The notes under the pieces: generated by a model
Told to the model about the DNA's origin: nothing
Databases searched by the model: none
Seen by the model: the letters and a program-made list of their open reading frames with translations, nothing else
Part shown: in pieces, positions 52,449 through 62,034 of the stretch
How the letters are laid out: each line of letters opens with the position of its first letter
Position numbering within the stretch: position 1 is the stretch's first letter
Assembly (NCBI RefSeq): GCF_900996235.1
Contig: NZ_CAAJGM010000111.1
Span: forward strand, 620,001 to 684,000
Length of the DNA: 64,000 nt
From: Paraburkholderia sp. BCC1885
Lineage (GTDB): Bacteria > Pseudomonadota > Gammaproteobacteria > Burkholderiales > Burkholderiaceae
Reading direction: 5' to 3'
Position numbers and translations under genes: made by a program

Positions 52449-53849
52449 TCAATACGCATTGTTATTCACCAGGCCCTTAACGATGGTGGCTGCGATGATG
52501 CGCATGTCCAACCTGAAGGACCAGTTACCGAGGTAATACAGGTCATGCTCCACACGCCGCTCCATTTTTTCGATCCGGTCGGTCTCGCCCCGAAAGCCGT
52601 TGATCTGCGCCCAACCCGTAATGCCCGGTTTGATGCGGTAGCGCTGGATATAGCCGGCTACCACCTTCTGATACAGATCGTCATGCTCGAGAGCGTGCGG
52701 GCGCGGTCCGACGACCGACATATCGCCGCGTAGCACGTTGAAGAATTGCGGCAGCTCGTCGAGACTGGTGCGGCGTAAAAACGCGCCGACCGGTGTGACG
52801 CGCGAGTCATGGCGGGTCGCCTGGGCAAGCTCACCGGGTTTCTCGGTGTGCAGGCGCATGGAGCGGAACTTGTAGATGGTGAAGACGCGGCCGTCGGCGC
52901 CCTTGCGCTTTTGCCTGAACAGCACCGGCCCGCGCGAAGACAGCTTGATGGCGATCGCGATGGCGCACAGCAGCGGCGAAAGCGAGATCAACGCGACCGC
53001 AGCGAACAGGCGGTCGAACATTTCTTTTTGCAATTGCGAAGTTTGCGAGAGCGGCGACGCCACCAGGTTGATGGCAGGCACACCGAGCAGATCGATCATC
53101 GTGCTCTCGAACATTGCGACGCTGCGCAGGTCCGGCATGAAGCGGATGTTGATGAGGTCGTCGCGCAACTCTCTCACGCACTCGTAGATGGTGTGCTCTT
53201 CGGAAAGCGGCAACGCCAGCCATAATTCGTGTACGTCCTGGGCGCGGATGTACTCGGCGAAAGCAGGCAGATTGTCGAAGGCACGCACGGAAGGAAACTG
53301 ACCGCCCGCGACCCCGCCAAGGAACGGTTCGTCGTGCGATACGTCGAGCACCGCCGCCGTGCGAAACCCGGCCGCCGTGCAGCCGTCGATCTTGCGCACC
53401 AGTTCCGCGGCATGTGCGCCGCGCCCCACCACCGCCACCTGCCGCAGATTCATGCCGGCGAGCCGCACATGGGCCAGCACGCGGTGCACCACCACCCGCG
53501 AAACGATCATCAAGGCGCCGGTGATGCCGGTCCAGTAGGCAAACCAAAGGCGCGATACGAAGTCGCTACGATGCAGGGTGAACATCAACACGAGCGCGCA
53601 AATCTGCACGGTGACCCATGCGAGCGACACCTGACCGATCAGGCCCATCTTCGAGCGGCCGCGCCACGATTGATAGACGCCGAAGGCCGGAAAAAGCGCG
53701 AGCGCGAACGCCGCCGAAAACGCGACGAAAGCGTAATAGATATTGCGTTGCCCGATGTCGTCAAAGCGTATCTGCGACGCGATTGCCGCGCCCGACACGA
53801 CCAGCACGGCATCCACGAGGCGTGCGGCCAATGCTGAAGGCTTGATCAT
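52449..53849 (-). CDS. wcaJ: Undecaprenyl-phosphate glucose phosphotransferase (initiating enzyme)
   Basis: The 466-residue protein has four N-terminal membrane segments, a CoA-binding-like middle domain (about 120-270, VAVVGRGAHAAELVRKI) and a C-terminal Bac_transf catalytic domain. That domain has FRQKRKGADGRVFTIYKFRS, SLDELPQFFNVLRGDMSVVG and PGITGWAQINGFRG. It transfers a sugar phosphate, usually glucose-1-P from UDP-glucose, to undecaprenyl phosphate, starting the EPS unit. UDP-glucose is supplied by GalU in this window. Confidence 0.95.
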   Translation of the reverse strand: MIKPSALAARLVDAVLVVSGAAIASQIRFDDIGQRNIYYAFVAFSAAFALALFPAFGVYQSWRGRSKMGLIGQVSLAWVTVQICALVLMFTLHRSDFVSRLWFAYWTGITGALMIVSRVVVHRVLAHVRLAGMNLRQVAVVGRGAHAAELVRKIDGCTAAGFRTAAVLDVSHDEPFLGGVAGGQFPSVRAFDNLPAFAEYIRAQDVHELWLALPLSEEHTIYECVRELRDDLINIRFMPDLRSVAMFESTMIDLLGVPAINLVASPLSQTSQLQKEMFDRLFAAVALISLSPLLCAIAIAIKLSSRGPVLFRQKRKGADGRVFTIYKFRSMRLHTEKPGELAQATRHDSRVTPVGAFLRRTSLDELPQFFNVLRGDMSVVGPRPHALEHDDLYQKVVAGYIQRYRIKPGITGWAQINGFRGETDRIEKMERRVEHDLYYLGNWSFRLDMRIIAATIVKGLVNNNAY

Positions 53850-53900
53850 TGTTCTCTCCCCACCACCTGCATTGAAACGATTGCGCCAACTACGCCAAAC

Positions 53901-55445
53901 TCAAGTGCAGCGGCCGTACGTATCGTCGAACCGCACGATGTCGTCCTCGCCGAGATACGATCCGGATTGCACCTCGATGATTTCGAGCGGCACCTTGCCG
54001 GGGTTTTCGAGGCGATGACGCACGCCCAGCGGAATGAAGGTCGATTCGTTTTCGCTCAGAAGAAAACGCTCTTCGCCGCGCGTGACCATGGCGGTGCCGC
54101 GCACCACCACCCAGTGTTCGGCGCGATGGTGATGCAGTTGCAACGAGAGCCGTGCGCCGGGTTCGACGACGATGCGCTTCACCTGGAAGCGGTCGCCGTG
54201 ATCGATCGAGTCGTAAAAGCCCCAGGGCCGGCGCACCTTGCGGTGATCGTCTGCTTCGGGCGAATGCTCGGCCTTGATACGCGCCACCAGGCCCTTGACG
54301 TCCTGCACGCGCGAGCGGTCGGCAACCAGCACCGCATCCGCCGTTTCAACCACCACGATATTGCTGGTGCCGACGCAGGCCACCAGACGTCCTTCCGAGT
54401 GCGCATACGACGCGCTCGCGCCTTCGAACAGCACCCGGCCGCGTCCGACGTTGCCGGCCTCGTCCTTGTCGAGCGCGTCCCACACGGCATCCCATGAACC
54501 GAGATCCGACCACCCCGCCACCAGCGGCACGACCACCCCTTCGAACGGTTCGCCGTCGGGTCCGGCGGTGCCGAGCCGTTCCATCACCGCGTAGTCGATC
54601 GAATCGGAAGGCGCCTTGCCGAAGGCTTCGGCTTGCGGCCGGAAGAACGGGCCATCGGCCTTGCCGGCATTCACCGCAGCGCGGCAGGCTTCGGCCATGG
54701 CCGGCTGCAGACGTTCGACGAGCGCGAGCCACACCGAGGCACGCACGACGAAGATGCCGCTATTCCACCAGTACGCGCCTGAGGCGACATACTGCGTGGC
54801 CAGTTCGAGCGCGGGCTTTTCGACGAAACGGTCGATGCGGTAGGCATCCTGCTCGATTTCGTCGCCGAGGCGGATGTAGCCGAACGCGGTGTCCGGCCGC
54901 GTAGGCGGCACACCTAGCGTGGCGATCGCGCCACGTTGCGCATGCACGGCGGCACGCGCGACGGCGTGCTGAAACGCGGCGGCGTCGAGCATGGCGTGAT
55001 CCGCCGGCATGGCGACCAGAATCGCGTCTTCGCCATCCAGCACCGCGAGAGCCGCCGCCAGCGTCAAGGCGGGCGCCGTGTCGCGCCGCGCCGGTTCCAC
55101 TACGACATGCGCGGTCACGCCGCTTTCGCGCAACTGCTCGGCCGTGACGAAACGATGCTCGTCACCGCACACGATGATCGGCGTGGGACGCACCGTCCAG
55201 TGCGCGGGAAAGCCGGCCATGCGCCCCACCGTGTCCTGCAGCAGCGAGTGCGAACCGATCACGTCGATCAACTGCTTGGGGTAATGCTCACGCGAAAGCG
55301 GCCAAAGCCGGGTGCCCGAACCGCCGGCAAGAATCACAGGGGCAATGCTGAGACTACTGGCCGGCAGGGCCGCCTGCATCAGTTTTGCAGCGCCATGACC
55401 GGCGCTTCCATCCTGATCGGCTTCGTCGCGGAACGCATTTACCAT
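53901..55445 (-). CDS. manC: Mannose-1-phosphate guanylyltransferase / mannose-6-phosphate isomerase
   Basis: The 514-residue bifunctional protein has an N-terminal nucleotidyltransferase (ILAGGSGTRLWPLSREHYPK at 38-57) and a C-terminal type II PMI cupin (RIVVEPGARLSLQLHHHRAE near 445, FIPLGVRHRLENPGKVPLEI near 485). It forms GDP-mannose from mannose-1-P and isomerises fructose-6-P. AGGAG lies just before ATG 55445, giving a tail of about 34 residues ahead of the domain. It is the first gene of the EPS operon; a longer upstream frame is not supported. Confidence 0.95.
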   Translation of the reverse strand: MVNAFRDEADQDGSAGHGAAKLMQAALPASSLSIAPVILAGGSGTRLWPLSREHYPKQLIDVIGSHSLLQDTVGRMAGFPAHWTVRPTPIIVCGDEHRFVTAEQLRESGVTAHVVVEPARRDTAPALTLAAALAVLDGEDAILVAMPADHAMLDAAAFQHAVARAAVHAQRGAIATLGVPPTRPDTAFGYIRLGDEIEQDAYRIDRFVEKPALELATQYVASGAYWWNSGIFVVRASVWLALVERLQPAMAEACRAAVNAGKADGPFFRPQAEAFGKAPSDSIDYAVMERLGTAGPDGEPFEGVVVPLVAGWSDLGSWDAVWDALDKDEAGNVGRGRVLFEGASASYAHSEGRLVACVGTSNIVVVETADAVLVADRSRVQDVKGLVARIKAEHSPEADDHRKVRRPWGFYDSIDHGDRFQVKRIVVEPGARLSLQLHHHRAEHWVVVRGTAMVTRGEERFLLSENESTFIPLGVRHRLENPGKVPLEIIEVQSGSYLGEDDIVRFDDTYGRCT

Positions 55446-55463
55446 TTTTAGTACTCCTACACC

Positions 55464-55492
55464 AAAATAGGATGTTCTTCTATCCCTGTGAA
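55464..55492 (-). promoter_or_regulatory. Candidate sigma-70 promoter of the EPS operon
   Basis: On the minus strand TTCACA (55487-55492) and TATTTT (55464-55469) are 17 bases apart, matching the -35 at five of six and the -10 at four of six positions. Transcription would begin near 55457, leaving almost no leader before the AGGAG of manC, which is a weakness of the call. Confidence 0.3.
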
Positions 55493-55607
55493 GCCGAGGC
55501 GCACTCAGGTCGTGCCTGAGTCGCGCGTCCGACCCGGCGCCCGCGGTGCTGACCGCGCCGGCGCCTGTCGACCGCATGGCGAGTAGCGCTCGCCGCGCGT
55601 CAATCCA

Positions 55608-56612
55608 TTACGTTTGCTCCTGCGAGGAAGTGCGGCTGCGCGCACGATATTCCGTGGGCGAAAGCGCCATGCGTTTGCGGAAGATCTTTGCGAGGCGGTC
55701 GCCGTTGCCGGTGCCGCTGCGCCGCGCGATCTTGTCCACCGGCAGTTCGGTTTCCGTGAGGAAGTTGCAGGCAATCCGCAAGCGGACCTGCAACAGGTAA
55801 TCCGACGGCGTGACGTGCATCTCATGCTTGAAGCGGCGCAGGAAATTACGTTCGCTCATGGCCGCCACGTGAGCCGCGTCGGCCACCGAGACCGGACGAT
55901 CGCAGTTCGCCTCCATCCAGCGGGCCGCCGCGCGGATTTTCTCGCCCACGCTCATGGTGCCGCCTTCGGCCAGCCGCGGCACCAGCGCCGCGCCCATGCC
56001 AGGCATCACGCGATCGGCGACGCTGCGGGCGACATCGAGACCCAGATCGCGCTTGATGAACATCAGCGCGCTCTTGCTCGAATCGTGGCGATCGTTGACT
56101 TCGCCATGCGCGTGGTCGTTCGCGACATGCGTCAGATAAGGATTGCTGTGGCGGATATCGTCGTGTTCGGCGAGGCCCGCTGCAGCCAGAACCAGACGGC
56201 CTTCGGCGATGGGTTCGATGGTTCGGGTTCGCGAGCGCACCGAGCGCAGCCAGCCGAGCATGCGCTCGTCGCGTGCCGCGGCGTTGGCGCCGTAACCGCC
56301 CGCCACGAACAGCACGTCGAAGCCCGTGCTGTAGCGTGCGTCGACACCATCCGTCCACATGCGTGCCGACGATGAACTGGCGACGCTGCCGCCTTCCATC
56401 GAGAGAAACTGCACTTCATAGGGAGGGTCGTCGCCATCGTGAGCGGTGGCGATTTCGTTGGCCGTATGGAACATCTCGGCGACGATGCCTGCGCCCAGCA
56501 AACCGAATCGATCGAACAGCAGGATGCCTACGCGGCGGGCCGCACAGCGCACATTGACGCTAGGCGTATGCAGCCAGGTGATCCTCGCAGTATCAACGGA
56601 CATATGCGGCAT
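55608..56612 (-). CDS. GlxA-type transcriptional regulator (DJ-1/PfpI plus AraC domains)
   Basis: The 334-residue protein has an N-terminal DJ-1/PfpI-like domain (about 27-200, RVGILLFDRFGLLGAGIVAE) and a C-terminal AraC-type DNA-binding domain (about 225-325). In that domain, PVSVADAAHVAAMSERNFLR and LPVDKIARRSGTGNGDRLAK are the two helix-turn-helix units. It is upstream of manC in the same direction, 162 bases away, and is a natural candidate EPS regulator; no evidence proves this. GGGGAAG precedes ATG 56612. Confidence 0.9.
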   Translation of the reverse strand: MPHMSVDTARITWLHTPSVNVRCAARRVGILLFDRFGLLGAGIVAEMFHTANEIATAHDGDDPPYEVQFLSMEGGSVASSSSARMWTDGVDARYSTGFDVLFVAGGYGANAAARDERMLGWLRSVRSRTRTIEPIAEGRLVLAAAGLAEHDDIRHSNPYLTHVANDHAHGEVNDRHDSSKSALMFIKRDLGLDVARSVADRVMPGMGAALVPRLAEGGTMSVGEKIRAAARWMEANCDRPVSVADAAHVAAMSERNFLRRFKHEMHVTPSDYLLQVRLRIACNFLTETELPVDKIARRSGTGNGDRLAKIFRKRMALSPTEYRARSRTSSQEQT

Positions 56613-56768
56613 GATCTTCCCCTACCATGTCATTCGTTGTGGGCCGAGTCTTCTGATTTTCTCGCTTTTTAATATCATTGCACCGCATCATATCCACGCC
56701 GAAAATCGCCGTTGATGACAGTGACCGAAATGCGCGCGATGTTGGCGGATTGCGTCGCTATATATAAA

Positions 56769-56794
56769 TTCGCAAATCAGAAATTTGATGCGAA
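56769..56794. promoter_or_regulatory. Imperfect inverted repeat near the GlxA-type regulator
   Basis: TTCGCAAAT at 56769-56777 is followed by CAGAA and ATTTGATGCGAA, its reverse complement with a few inserted bases. It is about 160 bases upstream of the regulator gene and could be its operator. Confidence 0.4.
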
Positions 56795-57106
56795 CGTACA
56801 ACAGCTTGGCTTATCGCGACATTTGACCCGTTTGATATGCGTGCACGGCCCGTATTACAACGGGGCGACACTTATATGACGAATCGACGATCTACTGGAC
56901 GAGCGCAAACCGGTACGGCAGGCGAAATCACCGGGAGGCGGCGATGTTGCGCTGCGTGGGATAGGAGTCCACTGGGGGATTCCTCGTACAATGGCCTGAT
57001 GTGAAACTTTTTTGATGCATCGCAACAAGCACGCTCCGTACCAGTCTTGATGGCATTGGGATTGCGCGGGGCGCTCCGCTTCATCACACGGCTAATCCGC
57101 ACAAAA

Positions 57107-57124
57107 CGTTTCAAACATGAAATT
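57107..57124. promoter_or_regulatory. Near-palindrome resembling the site at 57267
   Basis: Bases 57107-57124 (CGTTTCAAACATGAAATT) match the perfect site TGTTTCAACCTTGAAACA at 13 of 18 positions, including both GTTTCAA and TGAAA cores. The two sites are 160 bases apart. Confidence 0.45.
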
Positions 57125-57266
57125 TACACGGGCATTCGCCATGACTTTAGATGAAACGGTGAAGCACGACGGGATTATCTGTTTTCTAAAAATCGCTGCA
57201 ATAGCGCATTTATAACCCGCCGCAGAATTTGTATCAAAACTATACAGAGAAATCGGTGGTGGGAAA

Positions 57267-57284
57267 TGTTTCAACCTTGAAACA
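57267..57284. promoter_or_regulatory. Perfect 18-base palindrome
   Basis: TGTTTCAA-CC-TTGAAACA is a perfect 8+2+8 inverted repeat in AT-rich DNA about 550 bases upstream of the glycosidase. No T tract follows. It looks like an operator for an unknown dimeric regulator. Confidence 0.55.
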
Positions 57285-57833
57285 GCGGATTGATTTAATA
57301 CGTCTGATCTATTCACATCCTGCTATTTTCAGCAGGCGGCGCATATACCCCTCGTTATGTCCGCCAGGCACTAGCCGCGCGACACCGCAAGCCAGGCGGT
57401 TTCGGCCAGCGCGCGGCGAGCCGCGGATCATTCGTACTTCATACTAATTCGGCTGAACACGGCAAGCGTCGCGGGCCGCTCAGCGTCTTGCGATCGCACC
57501 CTTGCATCGTTCGTCAAAAGCACACGCCGGCTTGCACGCAGCGCGACGTCGCGTGCCTGCAAGACCTGGCCTTTGTCGTGTTACGCCAGGTGGGCATCGG
57601 CTATGCTTGACGGAGACGTCGTGGACGGGGCATTCGCCGGCGATAAAACGGGGGCACGCTGCACCACATCGACTCAACCGGAACTGAGGGTACGCGGCGC
57701 AGGTAGCAGAAACACGCGTCGAACGTGGCATAGCGCACACGTCGGGGGGACGCATGCGTGAATCATGTGAATATTGCCGCCGCCATCTTTACGGTGCCGC
57801 CCTGACGCTGTTCTCTGTCACCTTCCAGGCATC

Positions 57834-60371
57834 ATGAGACATCCGCCAGCTTCGGAGCATGACGCGGCACGACCGGCGTTCCCACGCCGGTGCATCGGCT
57901 TGCCGCTGGCGAAGCTCATGCTGCGGCTCGCGGTGACGCTCGGCGTCGCCGCCTGCAGCCAGCACGACCATGCCGCCGACAGCGCCCAGCAAGCCGCCGC
58001 GACCGCGCCGGCCTCCCCGAATCAGGCGGCCAGCGCAGCCGCCGTCACGCTATGCGCCGCCGAGCGCGGCGTGTGCCGTTTCACCGGCACGCAGCAGGTT
58101 CGCTACGGGACGGTGAGCCGTTACGTCGTCCTCACACTCAACGGCGGCACGCCCTGCGACAACACGGTATTTGGCGACCCCGCACCCGGCGCGCTGAAAA
58201 GTTGCTGGATCGTGCATCCCGCCGCGGCGGCGCCGGTCACAGCCGCACCGCCTCCGGTTGCCGACAGACCGAGTGCGCGCGCGCCTGAAGCGCCCCCCGG
58301 CACGACGGCCGCAGCGGCACACCGCCCCGCCATCACGTGGACCGCGTGCGCCAGCGAGCGCGGCACCTGCGCGTTTTCCGGCAAGCACGACGTCAAGTAC
58401 GGCAGCGATACACAATACGTGATCCTGACCTTTACCGGCGGCACGCCGTGCGACAACACCGTGTTCGGCGACCCCGCGCCCGGCACGCAAAAGCGCTGCT
58501 GGTACGACAGCGGCATCGCGCCCGCACCGAGCGCGCAGTCGATCATCGCCACGCCCGGCACCAGCACGCTCACGTGCGGCGCGCCGTCCGAACCCGCCAA
58601 CGCGACACCGGACGGCGCCACGCTCGAAGCCGATACGCTCGGCGGCGACGGTACGCGCATCTTCGCCAACGGCCGGCCGTTCTCGGTCGCGCTCACGACT
58701 CGCGCGCGCGCGAGCGATACGCTCGCCTGGCAGATCCTCGACACATGGGGCAACGTGCGCGCCGCGGGGCAATTCGACATCGCGAGCGGCCCACAGGTTG
58801 TCTCGCTGAGTTGCGTTTCGACCCTCGCCGGTTACTTCGCGATCTCCGCCACCCTCAGTTCAGCGGGTACCGGACTGCCGATGCGCGGCACGCGGCCCGC
58901 AGGCATAGCGACCTTCGGCGTGCTGCCCGACCTCTCCAGCGTGCTGCCGCCGCCCGCCTATGCGCATGAGGACCTGCACCGCTTTGGCGGCCAGGGCGCG
59001 GCCTACGTCACGCCGGGTCAGAGCTGCTGCTCCGGTGACGGCTACCGGCCGCTTTATCCCGATCTGGGACTGCGCTGGACCAACGACAACCGCAACTGGT
59101 ACATGCTCGAACCCAACGGGCCCAACACGTTTAACGCCGCCATGTACCCCCTCGCGCCATTCTTCAAGGCGGGCGACCTGATGCGCCTGATCCAGCTCGA
59201 CGGCATTCCGGCATGGGCAAGCCCCACGCACGCCGCCACCCATAGTTATCTGCCGGTGTCGCTGCCGGCGTATCAGAGCTTCCTGAACCGGGTCGGCCAG
59301 GAATCGGGCCAGGTGCGCGCGCAACGCTTTGCGCATCAGGCGCACAACTATTATCAGGTGACCTGGGAGCCCGACTACAACAGCGGCCTGCCGTGGAAAG
59401 ACACTGACGCGAATCTCGTCTCGCTGTATCAGGCCACCTGGGAGGGCATTCATGCGACCGATCCCGATGCGGTGATCATGGGCACCACCAACGCCGCGGT
59501 GTCCAGCAACACCGAATGGCTGCAACGGCTCGCGCCGCTCGGCATCGCGCGCTATCTCGACGGTGTGTCGATTCACGGCTACTACGACATCGGCACGTCG
59601 CCTTCGCATCCGCCCGAGCGGCTGGTCGGCGACAGCGATCCGGCGCAGGCGGCGCAATCGCTGCCGGCGGCAATGCGCGCGCTGCGCCAGCAGATCGCCG
59701 CGACGCTCAAGCCGGGCGCGCGCCTGTTCGTCACCGAAACCGGCATCAGCTACGACCTCGGCGCGAAATACGGCGCCAACTATCCGACGCCCAACGTGCT
59801 GTATGCGCAGGGGGCGGTGGTCGCGCGCACGCATCTGATCCTGCTCGGCGAAGGCGCCGACGTGACCTTCCTGTTCTACGCCACCGACTTCCCGCACCAG
59901 ATCGGCTTCGGTCTGTTCTTCGACCTCGCGGACGCGCAAGGCGGCTATGGCCCCTCCGCGATCAGTCCCAAGCCCGCGGCCATGGTCACCGCTGCGATGA
60001 CGCGCATCGTCGACGGCACCAACACGCTCGGATCGCTCAATGGCCTGCCGCCCGGCGTCTACGCATACGCATTTCAGCAACTGAATGGCGGCCCGGTGAT
60101 CACGGCGCTGTGGACTCACAACAATGCGGTCTGGAATACCAGCAAAGGCTTCAGCTCGACTTACCAGGTGCCGTACAACCTGCAGGTGGATGCGCCGGGC
60201 AGTTCGGGCCAGGTGAGCGTGCTCGACGTGATGGGCAATCCGTCGAACCTGTCATATAGCAACGGCGTGGCGGCGCTCATGCTGAGCGAGACGCCGATCT
60301 ACGTCATCTCGACCAATGCCGCGGTCGCCCGCGCCAATGTCACGACACCGGCGGGATACGTCGCCCAGTAG
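57834..60371 (+). CDS. Lipoprotein glycoside hydrolase with duplicated Cys-rich domains
   Basis: The 845-residue protein has a basic n-region, a hydrophobic segment ending in VAAC (lipid Cys near 42), then two copies of a ~55-residue domain at about 71-127 and 167-222. Each reads C-A-x-E-R-G-x-C, Y-G, GGTPCDNTVFGDPAPG and K-x-C-W. A beta-sandwich-like region and a TIM-barrel-like catalytic region follow (about 380-780). The candidate acid/base is Glu512 in TWEPDYN and the nucleophile is Glu635 in FVTETGISY, the clan GH-A layout. It resembles GH39/GH5-like enzymes and would cut or trim surface polysaccharide. The substrate is not known. ATG 57834 is preferred; 57918 is possible. Confidence 0.75.
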   Translation: MRHPPASEHDAARPAFPRRCIGLPLAKLMLRLAVTLGVAACSQHDHAADSAQQAAATAPASPNQAASAAAVTLCAAERGVCRFTGTQQVRYGTVSRYVVLTLNGGTPCDNTVFGDPAPGALKSCWIVHPAAAAPVTAAPPPVADRPSARAPEAPPGTTAAAAHRPAITWTACASERGTCAFSGKHDVKYGSDTQYVILTFTGGTPCDNTVFGDPAPGTQKRCWYDSGIAPAPSAQSIIATPGTSTLTCGAPSEPANATPDGATLEADTLGGDGTRIFANGRPFSVALTTRARASDTLAWQILDTWGNVRAAGQFDIASGPQVVSLSCVSTLAGYFAISATLSSAGTGLPMRGTRPAGIATFGVLPDLSSVLPPPAYAHEDLHRFGGQGAAYVTPGQSCCSGDGYRPLYPDLGLRWTNDNRNWYMLEPNGPNTFNAAMYPLAPFFKAGDLMRLIQLDGIPAWASPTHAATHSYLPVSLPAYQSFLNRVGQESGQVRAQRFAHQAHNYYQVTWEPDYNSGLPWKDTDANLVSLYQATWEGIHATDPDAVIMGTTNAAVSSNTEWLQRLAPLGIARYLDGVSIHGYYDIGTSPSHPPERLVGDSDPAQAAQSLPAAMRALRQQIAATLKPGARLFVTETGISYDLGAKYGANYPTPNVLYAQGAVVARTHLILLGEGADVTFLFYATDFPHQIGFGLFFDLADAQGGYGPSAISPKPAAMVTAAMTRIVDGTNTLGSLNGLPPGVYAYAFQQLNGGPVITALWTHNNAVWNTSKGFSSTYQVPYNLQVDAPGSSGQVSVLDVMGNPSNLSYSNGVAALMLSETPIYVISTNAAVARANVTTPAGYVAQ

Positions 60372-60573
60372 CGTTGTCCTGATGCGCAGAGAGTTCGGCG
60401 CATTTGGCAGGGATGCCGCGCGCGGCGGGGAAGAACAAAACGCTAGACTGAAAGGTACGCGGCAAAGTTGTTGGCGCCCATTGAAGCGGTGGGCGCATTG
60501 CGCGCCATGCCGGCGTGCGCAGGTTCCCGAATGGCCCGTGCGCAGTGAGATATACAGCGAGATAAATGAGACC

Positions 60574-61026
60574 ATGCTTGCCCGACCCGAATTTCTCGAC
60601 GTCGTTCGCCTGACGCCGCTTATTTCGATCGACCTGATCGTGGTCGACGATCGCGGCCGCGTGCTGCTCGGGCGCCGCGTCAATCGACCGGCGCGCGGCA
60701 CGTGGTTCGTGCCTGGCGGGCGCATCCGCAAGGATGAGTCGCTCAATGGCGCGTTCAGCCGCGTCGTCAGCGAGGAACTCGGCTTGGATGGCGTCACGCA
60801 GAATACGGCCTGTTTTCGCGGCGTATTCGAGCATCACTACGACGACAATTTCGCCGGCGCAGCGGATATCTCGACCCACTACATCGTGCTCGGCTATATG
60901 CTGGTGCTACGCGATGCGGCGCCGGTGGGCCGCTTCGAGCAGCACAGCGACTATGCATGGATGGCGCCGTCGGAACTGCTGGCCTGCGCCGACGTGCATG
61001 AAAACACCAAGGCGTATTTCCGCTGA
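60574..61026 (+). CDS. gmm: GDP-mannose mannosyl hydrolase (Nudix family)
   Basis: The 150-residue protein begins with PEFLDVVRLTPLISIDLIV and has a variant Nudix box (GGRIRKDESLNGAFSRVVSE) in which the usual Arg-Glu is Arg-Val, as known for GDP-mannose hydrolases. It cleaves GDP-mannose to GDP and mannose and is encoded in colanic acid clusters as WcaH. It may balance GDP-mannose use with manC/gmd. ATG 60574 is used. It converges on galU. Confidence 0.9.
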   Translation: MLARPEFLDVVRLTPLISIDLIVVDDRGRVLLGRRVNRPARGTWFVPGGRIRKDESLNGAFSRVVSEELGLDGVTQNTACFRGVFEHHYDDNFAGAADISTHYIVLGYMLVLRDAAPVGRFEQHSDYAWMAPSELLACADVHENTKAYFR

Positions 61027-61140
61027 CCAATCACGGCGGTTCGGGCGCTGCGAAGCGGCATTGCGCGGCACTGCGGCAAAACAGCGTGACGGGCGGCGCA
61101 CACCTCGTGCGCCCCATGTCTGCGTCTATGTGCCGTCGCT

Positions 61141-62034
61141 TTACGCCATCATCTCGGGACTTCTCTGCGCGAGCTTTGCATTCAGATAAGCCTCGAAACC
61201 GGCTTTCACCTCGGGATGCCTGAGCGCGAATTCCACCGTGGCTTTCAGATAGCCGATCTTGCTGCCGCAATCGTAGCGCTGGCCGCGATACCGGTACGCC
61301 AGCACCTGCTCATCCGCGAGCAGCGACTGGATGGCGTCGGTCAACTGGATCTCGCCACCGGCGCCGGGCCGCGTTTTGCGTAGATGCTCGAAGATGCCGG
61401 GCGTCAGCACGTAACGCCCCACTACGCCAAGATTCGACGGCGCCTGGGCCGGTTCCGGCTTCTCGACCACGCCCGAGATGCGAAAGATGCGCTCGTCCCA
61501 CGCCTTGCCTTCGATCACGCCATAAGAGCGCGTGTCCTGCGCGTCGATCTCCTCCACGCCGAGCACCGAGCAGTGGTAATGGTCATACACGCCGATCATC
61601 TGCGAGAGCACCGGCGGATGGGCGTCGATCAGATCGTCGGCGAGTATCACCGCGAACGGCTCGTCGCCGAGCAGTTTTTCCGCGCACAGCACGGCGTGGC
61701 CGAGACCGCGCGGTTCGGCTTGCCGCACATAAAAACAGTCTACGTGGCTCGGTTTGATGTTGCGCACCAGTTCGAGCAGATCGCGTTTGCCCCGTGCGAT
61801 CAGTTCGGCCTCGATCTCGTAGGACTTGTCGAAATGGTCTTCAATGGCGCGCTTGCCGCGCCCGGTGACGAAGATCAACTCCGTCATGCCCGCGGCAATC
61901 GCCTCTTCCACGGCATATTGAATCAGAGGCTTGTCGACGATCGGCAACATCTCTTTCGGACTTGCCTTGGTGGCCGGCAGGAATCTCGTCCCGAGTCCGC
62001 CAACGGGGAACACTGCCTTGTGCATGTTGCGCAT
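61141..62034 (-). CDS. galU: UTP-glucose-1-phosphate uridylyltransferase
   Basis: The 297-residue enzyme has [20 protein letters not shown] at 11-30, then [20 protein letters not shown], and [20 protein letters not shown] near 110. It makes UDP-glucose for the initiating transferase and other glycans. Length and motifs are those of GalU. ATG 62034 is used, with 62025 possible. Confidence 0.96.
   Translation of the reverse strand: MRNMHKAVFPVGGLGTRFLPATKASPKEMLPIVDKPLIQYAVEEAIAAGMTELIFVTGRGKRAIEDHFDKSYEIEAELIARGKRDLLELVRNIKPSHVDCFYVRQAEPRGLGHAVLCAEKLLGDEPFAVILADDLIDAHPPVLSQMIGVYDHYHCSVLGVEEIDAQDTRSYGVIEGKAWDERIFRISGVVEKPEPAQAPSNLGVVGRYVLTPGIFEHLRKTRPGAGGEIQLTDAIQSLLADEQVLAYRYRGQRYDCGSKIGYLKATVEFALRHPEVKAGFEAYLNAKLAQRSPEMMA

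Larger units (their letters stand above)
56613..57833. other. Long AT-rich non-coding region with several dyads
   Basis: These 1,221 bases separate the minus-strand regulator from the plus-strand glycosidase. The stretch 56.6-57.35 kb is clearly more AT-rich than the rest of the window; 57.35-57.83 kb returns to high GC. Open frames in it lack ribosome-binding sites and credible proteins. Notable sites are an imperfect repeat at 56769-56794, paired palindromes at 57107-57124 and 57267-57284, and small hairpins at 57319-57336 and 57564-57591. Confidence 0.7.

Noticed and set aside
57480..57755. A 91-codon minus-strand frame in the long intergenic region
   Set aside because: Cys/Arg/Ala-rich composition, competing frames on the other strand and no ribosome-binding site.
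58860..60119. A 419-codon open frame antisense to the glycosidase
   Set aside because: It has no ribosome-binding site or recognisable domain and overlaps the glycosidase catalytic region.
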